Source: UBA9732 sp963621975 (GTDB taxonomy: Bacteria; Spirochaetota; Spirochaetia; Sphaerochaetales; Sphaerochaetaceae). From it: a stretch of 44,375 nucleotides of DNA. The notes below the pieces were generated by a model that saw nothing but the letters and a program-made list of their open reading frames with translations, made no database searches and was not told the origin of the DNA. A program made the translations under genes and the position numbers. Of the stretch, positions 32,040-40,472 are shown one piece after another. Positions within the stretch are counted from its first letter, which is position 1, and each line of letters starts with the position of its first letter. The stretch lies in the NCBI GenBank assembly GCA_963621975.1, contig CAVFGI010000015.1, forward strand, positions 1-44,375, written 5' to 3'.

Positions 32040-33776
32040 TTAGACAATACGGCCAACCTTTTTGTACAGCTCTTCTTTTGAAATCTCGTAGGTGAAACTT
32101 CTGCCATGTGGACAAAGCATTGCATCTAATTTGAAAGCTTTATCAACAAGAGCTTTTGCTGTAATTGCGTCAAGTGGGTCTCCTGCTTTTATTGCAGCAT
32201 GACAGGCTATGATGGCAAACAGCCCTTTTTTTGCACTTTCTATATCACCAGTTGTGTTTTGTATATATGTAGCAATTTGTGTTTCATTCTTTCTGCATGC
32301 GGCAGGAATTGTGGACATTTCCCAAAGTAGAGGTTCTACTCTGGTAAGCTCTACACCAAAATCAGTATAAATTATGCTGTTTTCAAGAAGAAAATCGTCT
32401 GCTGAGCGGTCAACCTCAAATCTATAGGGAACCATAAGACGTTGGACGTCTTTTTGAGAAAGAATTTCGTCGTAGAGGATGCGTTCGTGGGCAGCATGTT
32501 GGTCTATAAAGAGAATCTTATTTGTGGTTTCTACAAGCAAAAATGTGTTAAAAATTTGGCCTATGTAGGTATATGAAGTATCTTCTTTCTCTTTTAAAGC
32601 CTCGTTTTCTTTGATACTTTTCTTGCTTTGAGACATGATAGATTTAGCATTTTCAAACCAAGAAGGGTCAAAAGGCTTATCTTCTTTTGGCTGTTGGACA
32701 TGATTTGTTTTGTATGGCGCAGGCTTCTCATAAAACAGATCCACATCTTTATCTTGCTGAATCTGTGGTTTTGAGTATAAAACCTTTGATGTGGTATTGT
32801 TGAAACTTCCATGAAGCAATGCATTTCTTACCATGGCAGTAATGCAACCATATATTTGGCTTTGATTACGGATTTTACATTCACGCTTTGTTGGGTGAAT
32901 GTTAAAGTCCACCAACGCTGGATTATCTTCTATATATAAATAGAAGAAAGGGAAGGCCCCTCCTGGGAGAGCAACAGAGTAGGCATTGTTTATTGCTTGT
33001 ACTAGAGCAAAACTGTCAATAATCCTTCCATTTAATAGTATTTTTATTTGAGTTCTATCTCGTTTATAACAAGAAGGATCTGAGGCAACTGCATACAGTT
33101 TTGTGTTGTCACTTTCATATTCCATCTCCAAAATTTTTGCTGGCCTGAAAGATTTATCTAAAGCCATAACACTTACAGTTCTATCTTTTTTTGTTGTTTT
33201 TGGCAGATGTAGTTTTAGTTCTCCATCTATAAAAAGGAGAAATTCTATTTCCTCAAAGCCAAGGGCTTTTTCTAAAAAAGTTTTTTTACATTCGGCTGCT
33301 TCGCTTTGAGGTCTCTTTAAAAAGAGTTTTCGTGCAGGAATGAGTTCAAAAAGGTTTTCCATTCTTACACTGGTTCCTTTTGTTACGTTTCCTGGAAGAA
33401 CTTGGCTCTGTTGTCCATTATCAACTATTATGCGATTTCCGTTTGAATCTATTGTAAGAAGGGAGCAAGAGGCTATGCTACTTAAAGCTTCTCCTCTAAA
33501 ACCTAGAGTACGGAGGTTAAAAAGGTCCTCAATTGTTGAAATTTTACTTGTTGCATGGCTTTTGCAAGCCATTGTAAGGTCTTCTTTAGACATTCCAATT
33601 CCGTCATCAATTACAGTAAGACTCTTAATTCCGCCCTGTTCTAGATGAACACTTATTTTTGTAGCTTCTGCATCAATGGAATTGTCTATGAGCTCACGCA
33701 AAACGGAGGAGGGCCTTTCAACTACCTCCCCCGCTGCAATACGAGACGCAACTATTGGGTCAAGTTGCTTAATCAT
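32040..33776 (-). CDS. mutL: DNA mismatch repair protein MutL
   Basis: A 578-residue GHKL-ATPase linking mismatch recognition to strand removal. N-terminal motifs are IAAGEVVERPSSVLRELIDN, DDGIGM and TLGFRGEALSS. The C-terminal domain has DQHAAHERILYDE, which fits the latent-endonuclease motif DQHA(X)2E(X)4E, and CHAAIKAGDPL plus CPHGRSF for zinc coordination. The organism therefore probably nicks DNA with MutL itself and has no MutH. It starts 3 bp after the stop of the barrel-protein gene and has little ribosome binding site of its own, so it probably depends on coupling. Confidence 0.95.
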   Translation of the reverse strand: MIKQLDPIVASRIAAGEVVERPSSVLRELIDNSIDAEATKISVHLEQGGIKSLTVIDDGIGMSKEDLTMACKSHATSKISTIEDLFNLRTLGFRGEALSSIASCSLLTIDSNGNRIIVDNGQQSQVLPGNVTKGTSVRMENLFELIPARKLFLKRPQSEAAECKKTFLEKALGFEEIEFLLFIDGELKLHLPKTTKKDRTVSVMALDKSFRPAKILEMEYESDNTKLYAVASDPSCYKRDRTQIKILLNGRIIDSFALVQAINNAYSVALPGGAFPFFYLYIEDNPALVDFNIHPTKRECKIRNQSQIYGCITAMVRNALLHGSFNNTTSKVLYSKPQIQQDKDVDLFYEKPAPYKTNHVQQPKEDKPFDPSWFENAKSIMSQSKKSIKENEALKEKEDTSYTYIGQIFNTFLLVETTNKILFIDQHAAHERILYDEILSQKDVQRLMVPYRFEVDRSADDFLLENSIIYTDFGVELTRVEPLLWEMSTIPAACRKNETQIATYIQNTTGDIESAKKGLFAIIACHAAIKAGDPLDAITAKALVDKAFKLDAMLCPHGRSFTYEISKEELYKKVGRIV

Positions 33777-33779
33777 TTT

Positions 33780-36566
33780 TTAGAATGTAAAGGTTGCACC
33801 CAAGGATGTTGAAACTCTCTTGTAGCCGTCAATGGTTGCTAAGTCACCTCTAACGTAGGTTTCAAAGTCACCAAATTTCAACGTCATTTGTGCATACATT
33901 GTTGCAAGGTCACTGTCCAAAAGTCCTGCAACTGCTGAACTTCTGTCAGTCTTGTTTTTAATTGCTTTTGCAAAATCTAGCAATCTGCCAGAGAAGCCTT
34001 CAAATAAGATTCCACCTGAAAGTGAAACTGTGTTGAAATCAAGCTTTGCAGAAACAGAAAGGATATCTGTTGTGATATTAATCTGTTTGCCACTTCTTGT
34101 CTTAACAGTGTTGTAGGCAAGATGTTCACCAGTTCCGTTGAGAGAAATTGGAAGAGTCATAGAACCGCTCATTGAGAATACTCCCCAGTTAAGTCCTGCA
34201 GACAAGAGAACATCAAGGGATTGTCCGTTAAAGGCTTTAACAACTGTTACAGGTGAGTTGTTAACTGCGTTGTTGATATGCTCCCCCTTGTTGTAGGCAG
34301 CGCCAATACCAAAGCTGAAGAGGTTTGTGCCAAGAGTTACTTGTGTTTTTGCGAGAACATTCAAGCTCTTTGCACTCTTCACGTTAAAGAGGCTAGCAAC
34401 TCCAGCATAAACTTCAACATCAAGTTCATTTACACCAAACTTTGTTGTTACATCAAATGCTGGATAGAAATCAATGTTCTTGAGGGAATGAACGTTAGCA
34501 ATCACAGACGCATTAACTTCAACATTCTTTGAACCAGTTGAGAGGTTGAAACCAGCAAACTGATTCTTTTCATTAAGATGATTTGTCAACTGAAGGTCAT
34601 CAACAAAGGCACTTGCAGTAAGGAATCCAAGCTTCAAACTTCCTGTTGCAACTAAGCTGTTGTTTTCATCAAAAGCCTTGTCTAAGGAGTGGAAGACTGG
34701 GCTTGAGAATTCAACGCTGTGATTTCTGTCAATGTCAATGTTAAGAGAATCTGTATTATAGTTGATTCTACCAATATAGTTCGCAACACTGCTAATATAG
34801 CCTACAATGCCCTTATTTGTTGTAAATTTGAAGCTTCCTTTAATATCTGAGACATTGATTGAGAGGTGAAGTCCAATTGTTAAGTTGTCAATTGTGATGT
34901 ATGGATCTACATTAAACACAGCATTCTTTGGAGCAAAGCCAATTATACGAATCAAGTGTTTGTCAATAAATGGTTTGAATTCGGAGCCCTCTGTGTACTT
35001 TCCATAAACAACCCCTATTGTTGCTCCAAACTTCACATTAGCTTTTTCTTTTACTTCAACTGGTTTTTCAACTGTTGGTTGGGCAGGTCTTTCAGGAGCT
35101 CTGACTTCAATTATATCAGCTTCTTTTTCATCAGTTTTAACTTCAACTTCAGTTTCTTCTACAGGTGTTTCTGCTACAGGTGTTTCTGCTGAGAACAAAG
35201 AAGCAATATAGTAAGGAAGTTCTTTTTCAAGAAGAGAGATGGCTAGGTTAAATTCTTGTTCACCATAGGTTTCTGGATAGGTTACAACAGCCAAGCCGTT
35301 TTCTACAACCTGAATGTAAACATCCTTAAGGTAAGCACCATAGACGCTGTAAGCAGTGGCTGCTGCATCATAAATTTCTTGTGCAGTAACAAATGCTGGA
35401 TATTCAATATAAGCTTTTCCAATATAAGCAGTTATAGTTGCTTCATAACCAGCATAAGAGAAAGTTTTTGAAAGTGGAACAATAACGTCTTTGGTTAATG
35501 GTTCAGTATCACGCTTTTCTATCTCTATGGTAGCTAGATCTATCACAATTTGAAAATCATCTACCTCTGCCTTTTCTGTATCTGAAAGGCCAAAGAGGGA
35601 AGCAATATAGTATGGAATTTCTTTCTTAAGCATAGAAATTGCAACATTGAATTCAGTTTCACCGTAGGTCTCTGGATAGGTTACAACGGCCAATCCATCC
35701 TCAACAACCTCAATGTAAATGCCATCTAAGTAAGAACCATAGGCGCTGTAAGCAGCAGCTGCTGCATCATAAATTTCTTGTGCAGTAACAAATGCTGGAT
35801 ATTCAATATAGGCTTTTCCAACATAAGCAGTAATAGTTGCTTTATAACCTTCGTATGTTAATACTGTTTTAAGAGGGCTAATAACCATTGCAGGTTCAGC
35901 AGGAACTTCAACAACTGTTCCAACTGATTCAACTGTTGCAGTTGTTTCAACTGTTGCAGTTGTTTCAACTGTTTCAACTGTCCATTCTAGGAACTTTTCA
36001 ATAGTTATTGCAATTTCCGTACCTTCTACTGGGATTTGTGGCATTACGTTACTTTGTGAAAGGTCAAGATATTTTTCTTGTCCAACATCTTTGATTGCTC
36101 CAGTAATGCAGTTTGTAACTGTTGAACTTCCTTGATAGACGTAACCGCTTTCTTCTGTCTCATTGGAAAGAATAACAACAGTTGAATTTGCTGTTAAACT
36201 ATAAATAGTGACTGGCGTTTTGACTGTGAGTGTGTTAGCGTTTTCTTTTGCTGTTGCTCCAAGCCATCCATCTAAGAGATAAACAACAGGAGTAGTTTCG
36301 TCTAAACCCAAAATCTTAACGAGAGAATTCTCTCCAATTGTGAGTTTAACGTCTTCATTTTCAAATACTACTACGTTATCGCTAGTACGAATAATCCAGT
36401 TAGCCTCGACTGAATTGACTTCAACTACTGAATTAAAAGTATCATCGTAAACTTTGGCATTACCAACAGAACCGACCAAAGTGAGTGGAGATGCAAAAAT
36501 GGAACCAATTGCTATAGCCGTAATAAGAACCACAGCAATAATCTTCTTCATTTTCTTTCCGTCCAT
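33780..36566 (-). CDS. FecR-like, repeat-domain outer-membrane beta-barrel protein
   Basis: A 928-residue exported protein. A signal peptide (about residues 7-25, ending SIFAS) precedes a FecR-like region (about 30-175; for example IIRTSDNVVVFENEDVKLTI and TVKTPVTIYSLTANSTVVIL). A Thr/Val/Glu linker with an 18-bp DNA repeat follows. Two copies of the unnamed roughly 90-residue domain come next (about 232-325 and 365-458), then a Pro/Glu-rich stretch, and last about 420 residues of alternating amphipathic strands ending ATFTF, as in outer-membrane barrels recognised by BamA. The FecR-like and repeat domains would face the periplasm. AAGGAG precedes the ATG by 5 nt. Its repeats match those of the 13733-15634 lipoprotein. 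MutL follows 3 bp downstream. Confidence 0.85.
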   Translation of the reverse strand: MDGKKMKKIIAVVLITAIAIGSIFASPLTLVGSVGNAKVYDDTFNSVVEVNSVEANWIIRTSDNVVVFENEDVKLTIGENSLVKILGLDETTPVVYLLDGWLGATAKENANTLTVKTPVTIYSLTANSTVVILSNETEESGYVYQGSSTVTNCITGAIKDVGQEKYLDLSQSNVMPQIPVEGTEIAITIEKFLEWTVETVETTATVETTATVESVGTVVEVPAEPAMVISPLKTVLTYEGYKATITAYVGKAYIEYPAFVTAQEIYDAAAAAYSAYGSYLDGIYIEVVEDGLAVVTYPETYGETEFNVAISMLKKEIPYYIASLFGLSDTEKAEVDDFQIVIDLATIEIEKRDTEPLTKDVIVPLSKTFSYAGYEATITAYIGKAYIEYPAFVTAQEIYDAAATAYSVYGAYLKDVYIQVVENGLAVVTYPETYGEQEFNLAISLLEKELPYYIASLFSAETPVAETPVEETEVEVKTDEKEADIIEVRAPERPAQPTVEKPVEVKEKANVKFGATIGVVYGKYTEGSEFKPFIDKHLIRIIGFAPKNAVFNVDPYITIDNLTIGLHLSINVSDIKGSFKFTTNKGIVGYISSVANYIGRINYNTDSLNIDIDRNHSVEFSSPVFHSLDKAFDENNSLVATGSLKLGFLTASAFVDDLQLTNHLNEKNQFAGFNLSTGSKNVEVNASVIANVHSLKNIDFYPAFDVTTKFGVNELDVEVYAGVASLFNVKSAKSLNVLAKTQVTLGTNLFSFGIGAAYNKGEHINNAVNNSPVTVVKAFNGQSLDVLLSAGLNWGVFSMSGSMTLPISLNGTGEHLAYNTVKTRSGKQINITTDILSVSAKLDFNTVSLSGGILFEGFSGRLLDFAKAIKNKTDRSSAVAGLLDSDLATMYAQMTLKFGDFETYVRGDLATIDGYKRVSTSLGATFTF
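35193..35873 (-). repeat. Two copies of the unnamed ~90-residue domain
   Basis: The copies at about 35592-35873 and 35193-35474 are close to identical in protein (both contain GKAYIEYPAFVTAQEIYDAA and GLAVVTYPETYGE) and contain long identical DNA runs about 395 bp apart, so the duplication is recent or under gene conversion. They align with the four copies in the 13982-15307 region. Confidence 0.88.
35928..35971 (-). repeat. 18-bp tandem repeat in a coding linker
   Basis: The unit TTCAACTGTTGCAGTTGT (plus strand) occurs twice exactly, at 35928-35945 and 35946-35963, then partly again. In the minus-strand gene it encodes the six-residue unit TATVET. It could change length by slippage without breaking the frame. 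Confidence 0.85.
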
Positions 36567-36638
36567 AAAAACTCCTTCAGGGGCATCTAACCCTTCCCCA
36601 AACCAAATCTCCTGGGCCTAATGAGGTCACATCATAAT

Positions 36639-36668
36639 ATAATAATATCAATAGGGTATTTTTGCCAA
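36639..36668 (-). promoter_or_regulatory. Promoter of the barrel-protein/mutL operon
   Basis: Minus-strand TTGGCA (36663-36668) and TATTAT (36639-36644) with an 18-bp spacer, leaving a leader of about 65 nt before the ribosome binding site. Confidence 0.55.
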
Positions 36669-36670
36669 TA

Positions 36671-37456
36671 CTAGCGCTTTATTTTACAAGTCAAATCATG
36701 GGCAGAAAACACATGTTCTCGTGTAAATTTGTCCATTTTGCAGAGTTCCTTGACTATTGGTTTTAAATTTGCTCGTATATTTGTTTGGTCATAAGGACAA
36801 ACTGGCTTGATAACCGGCAGGTCATAAGATTGTGCAAGTCTAATTAAAGTTTGCTCATGGATTTCAATCATGGGTCTTATAACATAGAGCTTTCCATCAA
36901 AGAATTCTTGAATTGGATTCATTGTTGCAAAGTTTCCTCTAAAGAATAAATTCATCATTGTGGTTTCTACTAGATCGTCTAAATGATGTCCCTTGGCTAT
37001 TTGTTTGAATCCTCTTTGCTGAGCAATCTCAAAGAGAATCCTTCGTCTATTTCTAGAGCAGAGGTAGCAGTTGAAGTCTCCCTTGAAACTTTCCGGGAAC
37101 TGATATTCATCTATTATTTCAAAATCAATGCCTAAATCGTTAAAGTATTCCTTGAGCCTTGGTCTATAGTTCTCATCAATTGGATGTTCAATCCAGTTAA
37201 TCATGATAGCATGGAGTTTGTAATCAATGGGAAGCCATTTTTTCCTTACAGACAGTGCCATGGCTAAGGCAAGAGAATCTTTTCCTCCTGAGACTCCAAG
37301 GAGAATCTCTTCTTTGTCCCTTATCATGTCAAAATCATTTATGCCCTTTCCAACGGCTTTAATAAATCTCATCACCCAAGGCGGCATATTTCCGTTGAGT
37401 ATGTTTTTGTATGAGAGTTTAGAGCTGTCATATGGACTTTTGATTTCTTCTTTCAT
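36671..37456 (-). CDS. TtcA-family tRNA thiolation enzyme
   Basis: A 261-residue PP-loop ATPase of the TtcA type, which adds sulfur to C32 of certain tRNAs. The pyrophosphatase loop is GVSGGKDSLALAM, the Cys motif is CYLCSRNRRRIL, and the ATP-site motif is KGHHLDDLVETTMMN. A further Cys is in PVCPYDQTN. TtcA enzymes bind a 4Fe-4S cluster through these cysteines. A related role in another tRNA or small-molecule thiolation cannot be excluded. No ribosome binding site is obvious before the ATG at 37456. Confidence 0.85.
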   Translation of the reverse strand: MKEEIKSPYDSSKLSYKNILNGNMPPWVMRFIKAVGKGINDFDMIRDKEEILLGVSGGKDSLALAMALSVRKKWLPIDYKLHAIMINWIEHPIDENYRPRLKEYFNDLGIDFEIIDEYQFPESFKGDFNCYLCSRNRRRILFEIAQQRGFKQIAKGHHLDDLVETTMMNLFFRGNFATMNPIQEFFDGKLYVIRPMIEIHEQTLIRLAQSYDLPVIKPVCPYDQTNIRANLKPIVKELCKMDKFTREHVFSAHDLTCKIKR

Positions 37457-37511
37457 GATTTTTGAATAATAAAGTCAAAGAGGCTTGAGGACAAGTGGCT
37501 TTTAGTGGAAA

Positions 37512-37958
37512 ATGAGAATTGTGAAAAAAATGAAAAAGGTCTTAATTGTTTTATCTCTTTTGTTTATACCTTCTTTTGTTTTTTGCTCAAATGTGAGGAT
37601 TTCCCTTCCATCTAAAAGTTTAAACGAGCAACCTGTTTTGCCTGTTGATTCAAATATGGGACAAACGGTTCAAACAGATGATACGATTTTTCATTCTTTT
37701 TTGTCCCAGGCTATCTCTTCTGAATTTGGGTATGAATGGTTAGAAACATATGTACTTCCTGATTCTAGAGCCTCAATTGCAGAAGTTTTTAGTACTTTTC
37801 TTTCTGAAAATCTTCCGGCTAGGAATTTTGTTATGTCGGCACTTTCTCAAAATGGAGATGGGAGCGTATCAATTTCTGTAAGATTTGGCTCTAAGATTGC
37901 TAGTTTTGTTGTTGATGGTTCTTTCATTGTGGCTTTGTCTATAAAAAACAACCCTTAA
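37512..37958 (+). CDS. Small exported protein of unknown function
   Basis: A 148-residue protein with a signal peptide (KKVLIVLSLLFIPSFVFC then SN), which could also be a lipoprotein signal because Cys follows the hydrophobic stretch. The rest is a mixed alpha/beta domain of about 110 residues with C-terminal strands (GSVSISVRFGSKIASFVV). No family is recognised. GTGGAAA precedes ATG 37512; an ATG at 37530 (MKKVLIV) is an alternative. It is divergent from the TtcA-like gene. Confidence 0.65.
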   Translation: MRIVKKMKKVLIVLSLLFIPSFVFCSNVRISLPSKSLNEQPVLPVDSNMGQTVQTDDTIFHSFLSQAISSEFGYEWLETYVLPDSRASIAEVFSTFLSENLPARNFVMSALSQNGDGSVSISVRFGSKIASFVVDGSFIVALSIKNNP

Positions 37959-37962
37959 GGTA

Positions 37963-37991
37963 TTGTCATTTTTTCTCAAATGTTCTATAAA
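37963..37991 (+). promoter_or_regulatory. Promoter of tRNA-Met
   Basis: TTGTCA (37963-37968) and TATAAA (37986-37991) with a 17-bp spacer, 11 bp ahead of the tRNA. Confidence 0.75.
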
Positions 37992-38002
37992 ATCAAAGGC
38001 TT

Positions 38003-38075
38003 GGCGGCGTAGCTCAGCTGGTAGAGCAATCGGCTCATATCCGATCGGTCAGGGGATCGTGGCCCTTCGCCGCTA
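38003..38075 (+). tRNA. tRNA with CAT anticodon (Met, or Ile2)
   Basis: The cloverleaf has acceptor GGCGGCG/CGCCGCT (G1-U72 wobble), D arm GCTCAGCTGGTAGAGC, and anticodon stem ATCGG/CCGAT around CTCATAT with anticodon CAT. The T arm is AGGGG-ATCGTGG-CCCTT. The T loop is unusual: position 54 is A instead of T, and 58 is T instead of A. CCA is not encoded. The CAT anticodon can mean elongator Met or, after TilS modification, Ile; the overall sequence looks more like elongator Met. A good promoter and a terminator flank it. Confidence 0.88.
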
Positions 38076-38079
38076 AATG

Positions 38080-38108
38080 AAAATCCTTGGTTTTGCCAAG
38101 GATTTTTT
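38080..38108 (+). terminator. Rho-independent terminator of tRNA-Met
   Basis: ATCCTTGG and CCAAGGAT form an 8-bp stem with loop TTTTG, followed by a run of T, 4 bp after the tRNA. Confidence 0.9.
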
Positions 38109-38155
38109 GCTATATAGGCAATAATTGCAAGAAAAATCGGGCTAAGAGGTTCACG

Positions 38156-38920
38156 GTGATTAGATTTAGCGTTCTTGGAAGTGGTAGCTGTGGGAATAGT
38201 TATGTGTTCTCATGTGGCTCGCATGCTATTTTGGTGGACGCTGGATACTCACTACGCAAGATTGAGACGCGCATGTCTGAAGTTGGCATTCAGCTATCTT
38301 GCGTACAGGCATTACTTCTAACTCACATGCATCCAGACCACAACAGTAGTGCAGCTATCTTTGCAAGAAAGACGGGTATGCCGGTGTATGTAAGCGAAAA
38401 TGTGCTTCGTTATGCTCACGTGGAATACGACAAAATGGGGCTCCCTCCATCATGCAAGATGTCTTTTTCGCCTGGAATGAGCTTTGAGATTGGCCCTTTT
38501 TGTGTGAATTCATTTTATTCAAGTCATGATAGTGCAGGTAGTGTTGGCTTTGTTATTTCGTGTGAAGATAAGAAAATAGTCTTGATTACTGACACTGGTT
38601 ATTATACAGAGGAAATGCAAAATCAGGCAAAAGATGCAGACCTATTGTTTCTTGAGTCTAACTATGATGTTGAGATGTTGCGTACAGGTCCGTACCCAAT
38701 TTATTTAAAAAAAAGAATAGCAGGGGAGCGTGGGCATCTTTCCAACGATCAGGCCAAAGAATTTTTGACTTCTTGTGGGTATGAAACCTCTCGTACTCCT
38801 GTTTATTTGATACATGTATCGGATAGCAATAACACACAGGATAAAGTGGCAACGGTGATGCAACCTTTTAATGCTTGCGTGTGTCAGCGGGGCCTTCAAT
38901 ACAGTGGCCAACTCACTTGA
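38156..38920 (+). CDS. MBL-fold hydrolase, WalJ/YycJ-like
   Basis: A metallo-beta-lactamase-fold protein of 254 residues. It begins IRFSVLGSGSCGNSYVF, matching the YycJ/WalJ family, and has the metal motif THMHPDHNSS (HxHxDH), then VLITDTGYY and LLFLESNYD. YycJ is a 5'-3' DNA exonuclease linked to mismatch repair in Firmicutes, where it travels with walKR; no walKR genes are visible here. GTG 38156 is preferred because AGAGG lies 7 nt upstream and a longer frame runs into the tRNA terminator. Confidence 0.88.
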   Translation: MIRFSVLGSGSCGNSYVFSCGSHAILVDAGYSLRKIETRMSEVGIQLSCVQALLLTHMHPDHNSSAAIFARKTGMPVYVSENVLRYAHVEYDKMGLPPSCKMSFSPGMSFEIGPFCVNSFYSSHDSAGSVGFVISCEDKKIVLITDTGYYTEEMQNQAKDADLLFLESNYDVEMLRTGPYPIYLKKRIAGERGHLSNDQAKEFLTSCGYETSRTPVYLIHVSDSNNTQDKVATVMQPFNACVCQRGLQYSGQLT

Positions 38921-38928
38921 ATAATTAC

Positions 38929-38957
38929 TTGACTAATACTAATTGGGTTTTTAATAT
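38929..38957 (+). promoter_or_regulatory. Promoter of asnS
   Basis: TTGACT (38929-38934) and TAATAT (38952-38957) with a 17-bp spacer, 38 bp before the asnS start, with AAGGAG as ribosome binding site. Confidence 0.7.
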
Positions 38958-38994
38958 CTGAATCCATGAGGAGATTTTATAAGGAGATTATAGT

Positions 38995-40377
38995 ATGCAA
39001 ACAGTTATCAAAAAATTGAAAACTATGCAGCCGGGACCTACTCCTGTTGTAGCAGAAGGTTGGGTCAGAACAAAAAGAGACAGCAAAAATGTCTGTTTTA
39101 TTGAAGTTAACGACGGAACTTGTCTTAAGGGTCTTCAAGTCGTTGCAGATAAAGCTGTTTTTGATAATAATCTCCTCAATTCCCTTTCAACCGGATGCTC
39201 TGTTGTCTGCGAAGGTTTAATTGTTGCCTCTGAAGGTGGCGACCAAGCTGTAGAACTGAAGGCTTCCTCAATTAAATTAATAGGCGAAGCTCCTGCCGAT
39301 TATCCTCTTCAAAAGAAGAGACATACTCTTGAGTACCTCCGAGACATTGCACATCTTCGTGCTAGAACTAACACAATTGGTGCTGTTGCAAGAGTAAGAA
39401 GCAAAATGGCCTTTGCTGTTCATAAGTTCTTCCAAGAGAACGATTTCTACTATGTCCATACTCCACTAATTACTGCAAGTGATTGTGAAGGTGCAGGCCA
39501 AATGTTCCAGGTAACAACCCTAGACATGAAAAATCCACCTCTCTTAGAAAATGGTGACATTGATTATTCAAAGGACTTCTTTGGAAAGCACACTAGCCTC
39601 ACCGTTAGTGGCCAGCTAGAAGGCGAGACATATGCTACTGCACTTCGTAACATCTACACTTTTGGTCCTACTTTCCGTGCAGAAAACTCCAACACAAAGC
39701 GCCACCTCGCCGAGTTCTGGATGGTTGAGCCAGAGATGTCCTTCTGTACCCTCGAAGGCGACATGGAGATTGCAGAAAGATTCCTCAAATCTGTCTTCAG
39801 CTATGTCCTAGAAGAATGCGATGAAGACATGGACTTCTTCTCCAAGTTTATTGAACCCGGCGTCAAGGACACTATTGAGCACGTGGTAGAAAGCCCATTT
39901 GCACACCTCACATACACCGATGCTGTTAAGGAGCTTGAAAAACATTCTCATAAATTTGAATTCAAGCCTTACTGGGGTTGTGACCTTCAGACCGAGCATG
40001 AAAGATTTCTTACTGAAGAAATTTGCAAATGTCCTGTCATTGTGACCGATTATCCAAAAGAAATTAAAAGCTTCTATATGAAACTAAACGAAGACGGCAA
40101 AACCGTCAGAGCTATGGATGTTCTGGCTCCACGTCTTGGTGAAATCATTGGTGGAAGTGAAAGAGAATACAGATATGATGTTCTTAGGGCCAGAATGGCT
40201 GAATTGGGACTTAGAGAAGAAGATTACTGGTGGTATCTAGATCTTAGAAAATATGGAACCGTTCCACATTCCGGTTTTGGCCTTGGATTTGACAGAGCTG
40301 TACAGTATGTGACTGGAATGCAGAATATTAGAGATGTGATTCCATACCCACGTGCAGCCAAACAAGCTGAATTCTAG
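38995..40377 (+). CDS. asnS: Asparaginyl-tRNA synthetase
   Basis: A 460-residue class II aminoacyl-tRNA synthetase. The N-terminal anticodon-binding OB fold (VAEGWVRTKRDSKNVCFIEV) leads to the catalytic domain. Motif 2 is TFGPTFRAENSNTKRHLAEF and motif 3 is GFGLGFDRAVQYVTGMQNIR. EPEMSFCTLEGDMEIAE and the segment CEGAGQMFQVTT are typical of AsnRS, distinguishing it from AspRS. The presence of AsnRS means tRNA-Asn here can be charged directly. It has its own promoter. Confidence 0.97.
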   Translation: MQTVIKKLKTMQPGPTPVVAEGWVRTKRDSKNVCFIEVNDGTCLKGLQVVADKAVFDNNLLNSLSTGCSVVCEGLIVASEGGDQAVELKASSIKLIGEAPADYPLQKKRHTLEYLRDIAHLRARTNTIGAVARVRSKMAFAVHKFFQENDFYYVHTPLITASDCEGAGQMFQVTTLDMKNPPLLENGDIDYSKDFFGKHTSLTVSGQLEGETYATALRNIYTFGPTFRAENSNTKRHLAEFWMVEPEMSFCTLEGDMEIAERFLKSVFSYVLEECDEDMDFFSKFIEPGVKDTIEHVVESPFAHLTYTDAVKELEKHSHKFEFKPYWGCDLQTEHERFLTEEICKCPVIVTDYPKEIKSFYMKLNEDGKTVRAMDVLAPRLGEIIGGSEREYRYDVLRARMAELGLREEDYWWYLDLRKYGTVPHSGFGLGFDRAVQYVTGMQNIRDVIPYPRAAKQAEF

Positions 40378-40381
40378 ATTT

Positions 40382-40448
40382 TTGGGCAAGCTGCGTTGTC
40401 ACTTCAGGATGAGCTGTACAGAGTAGTACTGTCTCATTCTTTGCTTCT
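40382..40448 (+). repeat. Intergenic stem-loop repeat, copy 1
   Basis: This 67-bp stretch matches 42562-42628 at 58 of 67 positions. Its core folds as a near-palindrome: GGATGAG...GTAC then AGAGTA then GTAC...CTCATTC. It lies between asnS and the DJ-1 gene, close upstream of the latter's ribosome binding site. Confidence 0.8.
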
Positions 40449-40472
40449 TCTTTTTTACTCGGAGGTTGTTGT

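Noticed and set aside
38087..38155. Upstream extension of the WalJ-like protein to 38087
   Set aside because: It would begin within the tRNA terminator; GTG 38156 has its own ribosome binding site and matches the family start.
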